In this document: piece by piece, positions 36,001 through 45,153 of the stretch
How positions within the stretch are numbered: the stretch's first letter is position 1
Layout: every line of letters begins with the position of its first letter
NCBI GenBank assembly: GCA_963759295.1
Contig: CAVWYT010000003.1
Location: 1 to 64,000 of the forward strand
DNA: 64,000 bases
Source of the DNA: WHSW01 sp963759295
GTDB lineage: Bacteria > Actinomycetota > Thermoleophilia > Solirubrobacterales > 70-9
Reading direction: 5' to 3'
Position numbers and translations under genes: made by a program
The notes under the pieces: model-generated
The model's input: the letters and a program-made list of their open reading frames with translations, nothing else
Database searches by the model: none
Told to the model about the DNA's origin: nothing

Positions 36001-38078
36001 ACCAGCGTCGAGAGCTCGGCGTGCTCGGCGCAGCGCCCGTAGAAGTCGGCGCGGATCGCGAGCACGACGACCAGGCGCTCGTCGGGGTCGGCGGCGCCCT
36101 CGACCAGCGCGTCGAAGAACGCCTCCCGCTCGGCCTCGTCGCGACAGGCGACGAAGGCCTCCTCGAACTGGTCGACGGCAGAGCACCAGCCGCTCGCCGG
36201 CCGGCAGCCGCTCGAGCGCGTCGGCGATCCACGGCGCGGCCTCCTCGGGCCCCGCCTCGGGCACCGCCCGGGCGAGGGTCCGGGAGAGCTCGGCGAGCGG
36301 GCGCTCGCCCGGGCGCATCACCGCCCGCCGCCAGCCCTCCGAGCCGGGGACGACCCCGTCGGCGAGCGCCGGCAAGAGGCCGGCGCGCACCGCCGAGGAC
36401 TTGCCGCTTCCCGAGGGGCCGACGACCGCGAGCAGGGTCGAGCCGACGAGGCGGGCGACGAGCTCGGCGACCAGGCGCTCGCGGCCGAAGAAGTACTCGG
36501 CGTGGGCGGCATCGAAGGGCGCCAGGCCGCGGAACGGGCAGATCTCGGGCTCCGACGGGTCGGGCGGCTCCTCGACCGCGTAAAGGCGGGTGCGCTCGCT
36601 GGCGGCCTGCAGATCGACGACGCCGCCCGCGATCGCGGCCTGTGCCGCGCGGAGTCCGGTGCGATCGTCGGCGGCGTGACCCGCAGTCGCGGCGAGGCGC
36701 TCGGCCGCCTCGGCCCGGGCCCACTCGCCGGCTGCTCGGTGGATGCGAAGCGGCACCCCCTCGCTCTCGGCGAGCAGCGTCCGCAGGGGCATGGCGACGC
36801 CCTCGGCGGGGGCGTAGAGCGCGGCGATCTCGCGCCGTCGCATCCTCGCCCAGCGGATCGAGCCGCAGGCGCTGGGCGGCGCCGTCCTCGAGCAGGCCGG
36901 CGAAGGCGGGCGGGCCCTGCTCGTCGTGATGAAGGACGCAGATCAAGAGCGCCCGTTCCTCGGGCTCGCGGGCGAGCCCGGCCGCGGCCTCGAGGACCGC
37001 CGGTGGTGCGTCGTCGGCGTAGTCGAGCACCAGCAGCTTCGGCCGATGACCCTGACCGGCCTCGGCGACGGTCGCCAGGGCGGCCTCGGAGACCTCGCCG
37101 CCGCCCGCGTACAGGACCGACGCTCCGGCGCCCTGGACCTCGGCCGCGAGCTCGGCCACGAGCCGCGTCTTGCCGATCCCGGAGGGCCCGCAGACGAGCG
37201 CGCAGACGACCCGCCCTCGCTCGCCTCCTCCCAGCGCCGGCGCAGCCAGTGCAGCTCGCGCTCGCGCCCGGCGAGCAGCGGCGAGCCGCCCTCGAGCTGG
37301 ACGGGCAGCTCCACGATCGGCGGCGGCGCGTCGAGGCTCGGGTCCTGGGCCAGCACCGCCGCCTGCAGGCGTTGCAGCTCCGGCCCGGGCTCGACCCCGA
37401 TCTGCTCGATCAGCGTCTCGCGCGCCCGCGGTAGGCGTCGAGCGCCTCGGACTGGCGCCCGGCGCGATAGAGGGCGAGCATTCGCTGGGCGTGGAGGCGC
37501 TCGCGCAGCGGCTCCTCGGCGATCAGCTCCTCGAGCTGGGCGATCACCTCGTCGTGGCGTCCGGCGGCAAGCTCGGCGTCGATCGCGAGCTCGATCGCCC
37601 GCAGGTGAAGCTCCTCGAGCCTGCCGATCTCGGGGGCGGCGAACGGCTCGGAGGCGACGTCGGCGAGCGGCGCTCCGCGCCAGAGTTCGAGCGCGGCGCC
37701 GGCCGCGCCGTTTGCCCCCGCGGCGCTCGGCGGCTCGCGCGCGGCCTCCTCGACCAGGCGCTCGAACCGCGTCGCGTCGACCGCGTTCTCCGGGAGCCGA
37801 AGCTCGTAGCCGCGGCCGTGGGTGACGATGCTCGCCCCCGCGCCGCCGGCGTCGAGCGCCTTGCGCAGCTGCCAGACATAGAGCTGGAGGTTCTTGGCGG
37901 CGCTCGCCGGGGGATCCTCCCCCCAAAGGCCGTCGATCAGCTCATCCGCGCTCACCGTCCGGTTGACGCGCAGCGCGAGCATCGCGAGCACCGCCCGCTG
38001 CTTGCTTCCTCTGAGTGGTAGCGCTCGGCCGTCGACGAGCGCATCGACCCGGCCGAGCACGCGGATTTCTACAGCCAT
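33020..38078 (-). CDS. Giant SARP/BTAD regulator with two NTPase modules and WD40 propeller (several frameshifts)
   Basis: About 1,680 residues once frame breaks are bridged. In order: OmpR-type winged helix (MAVEIRVLGRVDALVDGRAL, YVWQLRKALDAGG; 1-95) and BTAD helices (to about 245). A first P-loop region GPPGIGKTRLVAELA (near 300) with LLVLDYADDAP follows, then an nSTAND1-type module CPFRGLAPFDAAHAEYFFGR with GPSGSGKSSAVRAGLLPAL (about 515-800). A membrane helix (LAAAVVAGVIAISE, near 965) leads to about 14 WD40 blades (LAFSPDGRKLVSTGG, LAVSPDGRTLYSGAYDGQAI). The end is GLTPEQWEEIVPEQDYISVC. SARP proteins activate transcription; STAND-WD40 fusions act as ligand-gated switches. Breaks near 37430, 37190, 36850, 36190, 35770, 35540 and 33800 look like single-base indels. 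Confidence 0.8.
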
Positions 38079-38130
38079 CTGCGGTGTCCGTTGCGACCGT
38101 ACACAGGGACCATCGTGGGGTCAAACTCTC

Positions 38131-38179
38131 GGTGATGGGCACGGAGGGAGCTCATCGCTCTTCCTCCGTGCCCATCACC
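38131..38179. promoter_or_regulatory. Perfect 17-bp inverted repeat between regulator and surface-protein gene
   Basis: GGTGATGGGCACGGAGG (38131-38147) pairs exactly with 38163-38179. It lies 53 bases upstream of the giant regulator's start and 23 bases beyond the stop of the gene at 38202, both leftward. It could be a terminator (no U run) or an operator/attenuator for the regulator. Confidence 0.5.
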
Positions 38180-38201
38180 CGGTGCCGAGGGCCGATTGCC
38201 C

Positions 38202-38693
38202 TCAGCTCGTCGAGGGTGACGGCGTGACCGTGCTGCGCCGGCGCACGGTGAGCAGCGCGGCGCCGCCGAACGCGGCGAGCGCGAGCGCCGCCCCCGCGCC
38301 GACCAGGGCGCTGGGCCAGTCGAACCCGTCGCCCGAGCCGGTGGGCGAGCTCGAGACGAACGTCGGCGCCTCAGCCGGCGAGCCGCTGATCGCGTTCAGC
38401 GACGAGTAGCCGGCGTCGACGTCGGCCGATCCGCCCGAGCCACTCGGTGAGCTCGCGGGCGGGGCGATCGAGTTGACGGACGAGTAGTCCGAGCCGCTGA
38501 CGGGACCTGGCTCGACTCGCTCGAGTCGCCGCTGATCGCGTTCACGGACGAGTAGCCGGGGTCAACCCTCGGCTGCGCGTTCGCGGTCGCCGGGATCGCC
38601 AGGGCACAGACGGCGAGGGCGAGGACGACGTGCCGCGCCTTTCGCCTCGGCCGGGAGTTGGTGGTGGTGGTGGTGGTGTGTGTGTGCCCTCAT
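38202..38693 (-). CDS. Surface-anchored repeat protein (frameshifted)
   Basis: With two one-base corrections (in a CA repeat near 38680 and near 38510) the frame reads: Thr-rich start, signal RKARHVVLALAVCALAIPAT, then three copies of a (G/D)YSS(V/L)N(A/S)I motif (PGYSSVNAISG, SDYSSVNSIA, AGYSSLNAISG) separated by Ser/Gly/Pro linkers. It ends in a membrane helix (LVGAGAALALAAFGGAALL) and VRRRS. The C-terminal TM plus Arg layout fits a cell-surface protein. No known family recognised. It may be cotranscribed with the regulator downstream. Confidence 0.6.
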
Positions 38694-38877
38694 CGTGGGC
38701 CTCCTCTGAGTCGTGGCCTCGAACCTGGCCTCGGATGAGATGAGGCTCGGTGCCGGTTGGTCGACGCGGAGGCTCCGACAGGGCGGTATACGCTCGGTCT
38801 AATCCTTGGGAGACGCCTCCTTTCCTAGGAGCAGCCGGGCCCACAGCAACCATCGCTTCTGGTTGCGCGAGCCGTCC

Positions 38878-39633
38878 TCACACGTTTTGCAGCGCGATGC
38901 CGATGGCATACGCCAGCACAGCCGCGATCCCGCCCAGCGCGAGCGTCTCCAATCCCGCGTTCCACCAGGCCTGATCGACGAAACGCGACTTGAAGGTGCC
39001 GACCGCGAAGAACGCGATCCCGGCGAGGAGGGCGCTCCACGCGAACGGCGCGCTGATGTCCACATCCGAGGCGACTTGGAAGGCGAACACCAGCAGCGGT
39101 AGCGTGCCCAGCGCGACGAACGCGGCGAAGGTGGTCGCCGCCGCGCGCACGGGCGAGCGCTCGCTCGGCGCGTAACCGAGCTCCTCGGTGACCATCGTCT
39201 TGAGCCAGAGCTCGCGGTCGGCGGTGATCGCCTCGACGACGGCCTCGAGCGTCTCGCCCGCCAGGCCCTTCGCAGCGTAGATCTGCCTGATCTCCTCGCG
39301 TTCGCCCTCGGGTACGAGCTCGATGTGTCGCTGTTCCTCCAGGCGCGCTCGCGCGCGCTGCTGAGCCTCGGCCCTGGACCCGAGAAGGTTGCTCATAGCC
39401 ATCGAGAATCCGTCCGCCACGAGATTGGCTGCGCCGAGGATGATCACCACGCGGTCCTCGAGGCCCGCCCCGGCGACGCCGGCGACCACCGCGAAGGTGG
39501 TGACTATCCCGTCGATTGCCCCGTAGACGAAATCGCGCAGATAGCTGTGTGAGGCGACGCCGAGCCGGCGCCGCACCGCACTGGTGGTGTGCTGTGCGCG
39601 CAGTTGCTCGAGCTCGGGCCCTGGGTCCGTCAC
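38878..39633 (-). CDS. VIT1/CCC1-family iron/manganese transporter
   Basis: A 251-residue membrane protein. FVYGAIDGIVTTFAVVAGVA is the VIT signature, containing the conserved Asp-Gly. GAANLVADGFSMAMSNLLGS is the second conserved helix, followed by a cytosolic Glu/Arg-rich metal-binding loop and three further helices (PLLVFAFQVASD, WSALLAGIAFFAVG, LALGGIAAVLAYAIGIAL). VIT proteins move ferrous or manganous ions out of the cytosol in exchange for protons. GTG start. A short GC-rich stretch separates it from the APC permease upstream. Confidence 0.88.
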   Translation of the reverse strand: MTDPGPELEQLRAQHTTSAVRRRLGVASHSYLRDFVYGAIDGIVTTFAVVAGVAGAGLEDRVVIILGAANLVADGFSMAMSNLLGSRAEAQQRARARLEEQRHIELVPEGEREEIRQIYAAKGLAGETLEAVVEAITADRELWLKTMVTEELGYAPSERSPVRAAATTFAAFVALGTLPLLVFAFQVASDVDISAPFAWSALLAGIAFFAVGTFKSRFVDQAWWNAGLETLALGGIAAVLAYAIGIALQNV

Positions 39634-39683
39634 CGGGGCAATGGTTGTCGATCTGGTCGGTGAGCGCGGAGCGACGCACCGCC

Positions 39684-41021
39684 CTATGCCCGCTCACGGC
39701 GAACGACTAGGACATTCACCACCCAGAGTGCGACGCCCACGCCAATCAGGATGCCGGCACGCCCGAACACCTCGCCCTCGATCTGAGTCAGCAGCGCGAT
39801 CGAAACGCCGATGCCGACGACCGGGATCGCGGACGGCACCCGAAAATGATCGTGATCGACCGGGACGCGGCGCAGGTAAAGCACGGTTGCGTTGACGATC
39901 GCGAAGACGATCACGAGCAGCGCAACCGTGGTTTCGGCGAGTTTCTCGAGCTCGGCGGTGATCACCAGCACCACCGCGATCGCGGACGTGAATGCAATCG
40001 CGACCCACGGGGTGCGGCGACCGTCGTGAATCCTGCCCAGGAAGCTCGGGACCACACCCTCTTCGGCCATCCCGTAGAGCAGCCGCGACGCCATGATCAT
40101 GTTGATCAGCGCGCCGTTCGCGAGCGCCAGGAGTCCGATCGCGGAGAACACTTTGGTGTCGATGCCGAGCGGCCCCTGTTCGACGACCTCGAGCAGGGGC
40201 CCGCTCGAGTCCGCCAGATCGCCGGTCGGGACGACCGCGGAAGCTCCGATCGTGACCAGTAGATAGAGAATCCCAGCGACGAGGAGACCGCCGAAGAGGA
40301 CGCGTGGATAGGTGCGAACCGGATCCTGGGCCTCTTCGGCGACATTGACGGAGTCCTCGAAGCCGATCAACGCATAGAAAGCGAGCGCCGCCCCCGCGAG
40401 GGTTGCCGCGAAGATGTTCGAGCCCTGTTTGAACTCGAATGCCCTGCCTACGTCCGCATCCCCCTGACCGACAGCGACGGCCGCGATCACAATGATCAGA
40501 AGCAGCCCGCCGATTTCGACCAGCGTGAAGCCGACGTTGACCTTCACCGACTCAGAGATGCCGCGGAAGTTGATCAGGGCGATCAGGCCGAGCAGAATCA
40601 GCGCGGTGGTGGTAACCCTGATGTCGACGAACTGGCTGAGGTAGTCGCCGCCGAAGCCTCGGCTGAGCGCGCTCGCCGACGTGATTCCCGAGGCCACAAC
40701 GGCGAACGCCACGATGAACGAGAGGAACGGATTCCCGAAGGCCCGGTGGACGTAGAGTCCCGCGCCGCCGGCATGCGGGTACTTCGCGACCAGCTCGGCG
40801 TACGACCCAGCGGTGAGCGCGGCCATGAGCAGTGCCAGGGTGAACGCGGCCCAGATCGCACCGCCCGTCTTAGCGCCAACGTCGCCGACCAGGACGTAAA
40901 TCCCGCCGCCGAGGATATCCCCGACGATGAACAGGAGCAGGAGCTTCGGGGTGATCGCGCGCCGCAGCCCATTTCCGGCGTCGGCCTCCGGCGCCCCGAG
41001 CGATGAAGGCCGACCGATCAC
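39684..41021 (-). CDS. APC-superfamily amino acid permease
   Basis: A 445-residue permease with 12 hydrophobic segments. LLLLFIVGDILGGGIYVLVG is the first-helix substrate-binding loop, YAELVAKYPHAGGAGLYVHR the conserved cytosolic loop, and FYALIGFEDSVNVAEEAQDP the central helix typical of the family. It takes up an amino acid or amine with protons; the substrate is unknown. GTG start, about 50 bases ahead of the VIT gene on the same strand, so cotranscription is possible. Confidence 0.88.
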   Translation of the reverse strand: MIGRPSSLGAPEADAGNGLRRAITPKLLLLFIVGDILGGGIYVLVGDVGAKTGGAIWAAFTLALLMAALTAGSYAELVAKYPHAGGAGLYVHRAFGNPFLSFIVAFAVVASGITSASALSRGFGGDYLSQFVDIRVTTTALILLGLIALINFRGISESVKVNVGFTLVEIGGLLLIIVIAAVAVGQGDADVGRAFEFKQGSNIFAATLAGAALAFYALIGFEDSVNVAEEAQDPVRTYPRVLFGGLLVAGILYLLVTIGASAVVPTGDLADSSGPLLEVVEQGPLGIDTKVFSAIGLLALANGALINMIMASRLLYGMAEEGVVPSFLGRIHDGRRTPWVAIAFTSAIAVVLVITAELEKLAETTVALLVIVFAIVNATVLYLRRVPVDHDHFRVPSAIPVVGIGVSIALLTQIEGEVFGRAGILIGVGVALWVVNVLVVRRERA

Positions 41022-41150
41022 GCCGGGAGTATCCCTACGTCGTGGCGCGTGAGCGTTAGACCGGCCGCCTCCCAGCCCTCGGCGCCCACCTCGTTGAGGC
41101 GATCAGGCGTCCGGTCCTGGATGCGGCGGCGTCCCGTTTGTGCGATCGGC

Positions 41151-41933
41151 TCATGCGGTGGCCTCGGCTCTCCCAATCATGGCCTCGTCACACCTCGCGC
41201 CGACCCGCGCCCGCAGGTTGTGGAACTGGCGGGTCTGCATGAGGAAATGCACCAGTTCAAACACCGCTAGGCCGAGCGGCCGCATGACCAGTCGAGGACG
41301 GCTCCGACTTCGCGTACGGATCACCAGACGGGTTCGGCCGCCGGGAGCCGGCCGCAGATGGAAGCCCCAGATCCCATCTACGTACGCCCAAGGCACGGGA
41401 CCCGTCCCCGGATCAAAGGAACGACCGGTCAATCCGTAGCTCGACCGCAGCACCAGGCTTCGGTTCGGGTCCACAACCACCACGTTCCACCAGTTCGTCG
41501 GGCCCTTCAGGTTCTGTCCCTCTTTCAAGTCCTGCCATTCGGGCACGATGCGGTTCGCGCTCGGTTCGCGGTTGTTGTCGACCCAGTCCCAGCTGTACCA
41601 GCCTCCGCGGCCGCCTCCCATCTGCACCAGCCAAGGCCAGACCCGCTCGGGTGGCGCCGGGAGGGTCGTTGCCATGGTCGCCCCGCCGTTGGGACCGGGG
41701 ACGATCTCGTCACCGGAATAGGCGCTGGTGGTCTCGTCTCGGGTGGCGCCCCAGTTCAGCATCCGGGGCCGGATCCGAAGGGCAAACAGCGCTAGCGCGG
41801 CAATGGCCGCAGCCAGGGCAAGCGGCCGGGCTCCAAATCGGTGTCCGCTTGGGAAGATGCTGTTGGGGGAATTGACGTCGTGCCGCGGCAGAATTCGGGT
41901 CAGCCGCGAGTGCCCCTTCGCGCTACGCGGCAT
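41151..41933 (-). CDS. Membrane-anchored SRPBCC-fold protein
   Basis: A 260-residue protein with an N-terminal helix (RPLALAAAIAALALFALRIR) and a polyketide-cyclase/START-like domain: DEIVPGPNGGATMATTLPAP, PERVWPWLVQMGGGRGGWYS, VDPNRSLVLRSSYGL, then WGFHLRPAPGGRTRLVIRTR. Its ATG overlaps the stop of the flavin monooxygenase by 11 bases, so it is the last gene of the MarR-flanked cluster. It may bind the hydrophobic product or substrate of the monooxygenase; this is inference. Confidence 0.78.
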   Translation of the reverse strand: MPRSAKGHSRLTRILPRHDVNSPNSIFPSGHRFGARPLALAAAIAALALFALRIRPRMLNWGATRDETTSAYSGDEIVPGPNGGATMATTLPAPPERVWPWLVQMGGGRGGWYSWDWVDNNREPSANRIVPEWQDLKEGQNLKGPTNWWNVVVVDPNRSLVLRSSYGLTGRSFDPGTGPVPWAYVDGIWGFHLRPAPGGRTRLVIRTRSRSRPRLVMRPLGLAVFELVHFLMQTRQFHNLRARVGARCDEAMIGRAEATA

Positions 41934-43422
41934 CAGGCGGTCCGAACCAGGTGGTCAGCGCGTCAGCGAGCCCCAGCTGGGTTCGGTCTCCCACCCAGGC
42001 CACATATCCGTCGGGCCGAATCAACACGGCGGTGGGAGCGGTGACCGCCCCGAGCGCCGGAAGCTCCCACGTACCGGCGTATTCCGCGTCGACCAACTGA
42101 ACCCGATCCGCCCATCGAGTGATGTCGACGCCGCCCGGCTCACCGAGATTGACCAGCGCCGGCCGGGCATCGTGCAGCAGGGTGAAGACCCGCAGCGGGC
42201 CGTCGGCGGTGACCAGGTCGAGATCGGGCATGCGGCGTCCGAGCAGCGGGTGTCCGTCGCCGAGGTCGTAATGAATGTCCAGACCGGACATCATCGCGGC
42301 GAATCGTCTGCGGGGCTCGTCCATCCTCAGGAGCTCGGCAATGGTGTCGCGCAGGGCCTTCGTGCGTTCGTCCGGGCGGCGAAGCGCGACGTGCGCCATC
42401 GTGTTGCGCAGCACGCGGGCAGCGACCGGGTGGCGCTCGGCGTGGTAGGTATCCAGGAGGCCTTCCGGGGATGTCCGGTCGACCACCTGGGCCAGCTTCC
42501 ATCCCAGGTTCACCGCATCCTGCACACCGGTCTGGAGGCCCTGTCCACCGTCCGGGGCATGCACGTGTGCGGCGTCGCCGGCCAGCAGGACCCGTCCGTC
42601 GCGGTAGGCCGCGGCCTGCCGGGTCATGTCGGTGAACCTGGAGATCCAGGCGGGACTGTGGATCCCGTAATCGGTCCCGTATACGGCGATGAGCGCCTCG
42701 CTGAGATCGCGCAGGGTGGGCTCGCTCGTGGTTTCGACGTCCGGTTCGGTCACCATGACCCGTACCGGGCCCCGATCCGAGTAGACCACCTCGCCGTCGC
42801 GGACCTCGTAATCCACCCGACCGAGGCCATGGGTGCCGCGAGCGTCGTGGCGAACGCCCAGTTCCGGCTCCTCGGCCATCTCGACCTCGGCGATCAGGCT
42901 GCTGGTTGTCGGATCCCAGCCGGGGAACTCGATGCCGGCTGCTTTACGGACCAGACTGCGTCCTCCGTCGCACCCGACGAGGTATTCCGCCCGCAGCGAG
43001 TGGCCGTCGGACAGCTCGACGTCGACGCCGGTGTCGTCCTGCGCGAAGCCCGTCACCTCACGTCCGCGATGGATCGGCACCGTCAGCTCGCCGACCCAGC
43101 CGGCCAGGATGCGCTCGATGTGGTTCTGCCACAGCCCGAGCCCGTAGTTGTGCCGGGTGGGAAAGTCGCTGATGTCCAAGGGGACCCCGGCGAACTGCCC
43201 GACTTGAGCCACCTGGCCCTGCGAGAGGAACCGATCGGCGATCCCACGCTGATCGAGGACCTCGATGGTGCGTGAGTGCAGACCGCCTGCGCGCGAGCCG
43301 GGGAGGTCCTGGCTGGCGCGCCGCTCGACAATGGCAACGTCGACCCCCGCCAACGCCAACTCACCCGCCAGCATCAGCCCCGTCGGACCTCCGCCGGCGA
43401 TCACCACCGCATGCTCGTTCAT
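41923..43422 (-). CDS. FAD-dependent aromatic monooxygenase (PheA/TfdB type)
   Basis: A 499-residue class A flavin hydroxylase. Nucleotide loop HAVVIAGGGPTGLMLAGELA at the start, GLHSRTIEVLDQRGI, the DG motif CDGGRSLVRKAAGI near 160, and GDAAHVHAPDGGQGLQTGVQ near 280 (the GD fingerprint). A C-terminal thioredoxin-like domain ends in LIRPDGYVAWVGD. Such enzymes hydroxylate phenols or polyketide aromatics with NAD(P)H and oxygen. It is third in a VOC-cupin-monooxygenase-SRPBCC operon next to a MarR gene, so aromatic breakdown or detoxification is likely. Confidence 0.9.
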   Translation of the reverse strand: MNEHAVVIAGGGPTGLMLAGELALAGVDVAIVERRASQDLPGSRAGGLHSRTIEVLDQRGIADRFLSQGQVAQVGQFAGVPLDISDFPTRHNYGLGLWQNHIERILAGWVGELTVPIHRGREVTGFAQDDTGVDVELSDGHSLRAEYLVGCDGGRSLVRKAAGIEFPGWDPTTSSLIAEVEMAEEPELGVRHDARGTHGLGRVDYEVRDGEVVYSDRGPVRVMVTEPDVETTSEPTLRDLSEALIAVYGTDYGIHSPAWISRFTDMTRQAAAYRDGRVLLAGDAAHVHAPDGGQGLQTGVQDAVNLGWKLAQVVDRTSPEGLLDTYHAERHPVAARVLRNTMAHVALRRPDERTKALRDTIAELLRMDEPRRRFAAMMSGLDIHYDLGDGHPLLGRRMPDLDLVTADGPLRVFTLLHDARPALVNLGEPGGVDITRWADRVQLVDAEYAGTWELPALGAVTAPTAVLIRPDGYVAWVGDRTQLGLADALTTWFGPPDAA

Positions 43423-43518
43423 CGCCACACTCCGGCCGGCATCATGCCGCCCGCCGACAGGCATCACATCCTCGGCACCGCGGCGACCGTCTCGAACTGC
43501 GCGGCGACCAACTCGGCC

Positions 43519-43935
43519 TCACGCCTGCGACGCGATCTGCGGGCCGACGACCGTGACCTCGGGAATCGGCTGCAGCGCCCACTGCGGCGGCTCGACCCCG
43601 GCCGCCTCGGCGGCCATGCGCGCCCAGTGGCGCTCGAAGCCCGCGGGCGTGCAGACGAGCACGTAGCGCGCGGGCGCGTCGCTGTGGTTGGCCAGCGTGT
43701 GGGGCACGTTGCGCGCGGCGAAGGAGAGCTCGCCCGCGCCCTTGGTGACGAGGGCGGCCTCGACCTGGAAGATCAGCTCGCCCTCGAGCATGTAGAAGGC
43801 CTCGTCGAAGTCGTGCGTGTGCAGCGGGGGGCCGGCGCTGTGCGGCGGGACCACGATCTCGGTCACGGAGATTTGGCCGCCGGTCTCCTCGCTGCGCAGC
43901 AGGACGTTGGTGGTGAGGTTCGGCACGGATGGCAT
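43519..43935 (-). CDS. Cupin-domain protein
   Basis: A 138-residue single-domain cupin. Motif 1 VPPHSAGPPLHTHDFDEAFYMLEGE carries the HTH-x4-E metal ligands; motif 2 is NVPHTLANHSDAPARYVLV. AAGGAGC-type ribosome site (AAAGGAG) ahead of the ATG. It probably acts as a metal-dependent dioxygenase or isomerase, or as a binding protein, in the aromatic cluster. It lies between the VOC and monooxygenase genes on one strand. Confidence 0.85.
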   Translation of the reverse strand: MPSVPNLTTNVLLRSEETGGQISVTEIVVPPHSAGPPLHTHDFDEAFYMLEGELIFQVEAALVTKGAGELSFAARNVPHTLANHSDAPARYVLVCTPAGFERHWARMAAEAAGVEPPQWALQPIPEVTVVGPQIASQA

Positions 43936-43976
43936 CGTTTGAGCTCCTTTCAGAGTCCGGGTGCGAAACCCAATGC

Positions 43977-44357
43977 TCAGGCGCCGGCGGGCTGGAAGAG
44001 CTCGACCGGGTTGCCAGCGGGGTCCTCGAGCAGGATCTGGCTGCCGCCCCGCCCAGCGACGATGTCGTTACGAAAACTGGCCCCGGCCTCTCGCAGCGCC
44101 TCGACCTCGCGCTCGAGGTCCGACACCTCGATCTGGATGCGATTCCAGCCCCCTGGTGCGGGAAGGCGGCCATCGGGCGTTGGCTGTCCGGCACCGCCCG
44201 CGCCGGGCCGGTTGAGCAGCAGCCGCAGGTCGCCTCGCGAGAGCACTGCGAAACCGGGCCCAGGCTGCATTTCCACGCTGAACCCGAGCCGCTCGACGTA
44301 GAAGGCAACCGCGGCGTCGACGTCGTCGGTGATGTAGCGAACGCTGACCGTGGTCAT
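43977..44357 (-). CDS. VOC-family (glyoxalase/bleomycin resistance-like) protein
   Basis: A 126-residue vicinal-oxygen-chelate protein with two beta-alpha-beta-beta-beta units: VRYITDDVDAAVAFYVERLG and a C-terminal GSQILLEDPAGNPVELFQP with the metal-ligand Glu. Members isomerise, open aromatic rings or sequester drugs. It is the first gene of the leftward operon, has AGGAGGAAGG ahead of the ATG, and sits directly behind the MarR palindrome, so it should be strongly regulated. Confidence 0.88.
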   Translation of the reverse strand: MTTVSVRYITDDVDAAVAFYVERLGFSVEMQPGPGFAVLSRGDLRLLLNRPGAGGAGQPTPDGRLPAPGGWNRIQIEVSDLEREVEALREAGASFRNDIVAGRGGSQILLEDPAGNPVELFQPAGA

Positions 44358-44389
44358 TTCCCTTCCTCCTCTTTAGGTATGTCGCATGC

Positions 44390-44416
44390 AGAACTGTTTA
44401 TAGCAAGAACAGTTCT
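44390..44416. promoter_or_regulatory. Palindromic operator for the divergent MarR regulator
   Basis: AGAACTGTT (44390-44398) and AACAGTTCT (44408-44416) form a perfect 9-bp inverted repeat in the 82-base gap between the VOC and MarR genes. The local sequence is AT-rich in an otherwise GC-rich window. Position and symmetry fit autorepression by MarR and control of the leftward operon. Confidence 0.75.
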
Positions 44417-44439
44417 CCCGACGCGGTATTATCGGCCGG

Positions 44440-44970
44440 GTGCCCCGAGAATCGCTCAGCGCACAGGCGTCCCCGGCGCGGGGCCTGAGCCGGCGCGTCG
44501 GCTTCCTGTTGGCCCAGCTAGGCACCCACGCGCATCGGAAATTCGCCGAACGCCTCTCCGGACTCGACCTCCACCCCCGGCACTTCGGGATGCTGAGCCA
44601 CCTCGCCGCCTCCGAGGGCCAGTCCCAGCAGGCGCTCAGCGACGCGCTGGGGATCCACCGCAGCGCTGTGGTCGCGCTCGTCGACGACCTCGAGCAACGC
44701 GGGCTCGCCGAGCGGCGCCGCGACCCCGTCGACCGGCGCGCGTACACGCTCTACCTGACGCCCGCCGGGAGCGGCCTGCTCGAGGACCTCGAGCGCATGG
44801 CCGACGAGCGCGATGTCGAGCTGCTGTCTGCCCTCGACGCGTCGGAGCGCTCGCAGCTCATCTCGCTGCTGCAGCGCGTTGCCGAGTCACAAGGTCTCAC
44901 GGCCGGCCTTCATCCGAATCTGGAGCCGCGAGAAGGCGACGATCCCACAGCCCAGCGCGCCGCACCATAG
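44440..44970 (+). CDS. MarR-family transcriptional regulator
   Basis: A 176-residue winged-helix dimer. RRVGFLLAQLGTHAHRKFAE begins the dimer helix. HFGMLSHLAASEGQSQQALS and LGIHRSAVVALVDDLEQRGL form the recognition helix, and AERRRDPVDRRAYTLYLTPA the wing. GTG start at 44440. It is divergent from the VOC-cupin-monooxygenase-SRPBCC operon with a palindrome between. It presumably responds to the aromatic substrate by leaving DNA. Confidence 0.92.
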   Translation: MPRESLSAQASPARGLSRRVGFLLAQLGTHAHRKFAERLSGLDLHPRHFGMLSHLAASEGQSQQALSDALGIHRSAVVALVDDLEQRGLAERRRDPVDRRAYTLYLTPAGSGLLEDLERMADERDVELLSALDASERSQLISLLQRVAESQGLTAGLHPNLEPREGDDPTAQRAAP

Positions 44971-45153
44971 TCGAGGCAGCCGGCCACAGCGACAGGGACG
45001 ACGCCGAGCGGGACGGCAAGCGACCCGGTTCATCGCGGGGATGCGACGACCCCTTCGGGCTCGCTCGCGAGCTCGGTTCTCGCGACGGTTCGGCCGTTAC
45101 CATCCCCGGAGGTCAAGCAGCTGGAACTCGTTCGGCGCACGGAGGTCGTCGCA

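Noticed and set aside
38655..38690. GT/GGT simple repeats (candidate microsatellite)
   Set aside because: They encode the His/Thr-rich start of the surface protein. Slippage there explains the frame break but it is not an independent element.
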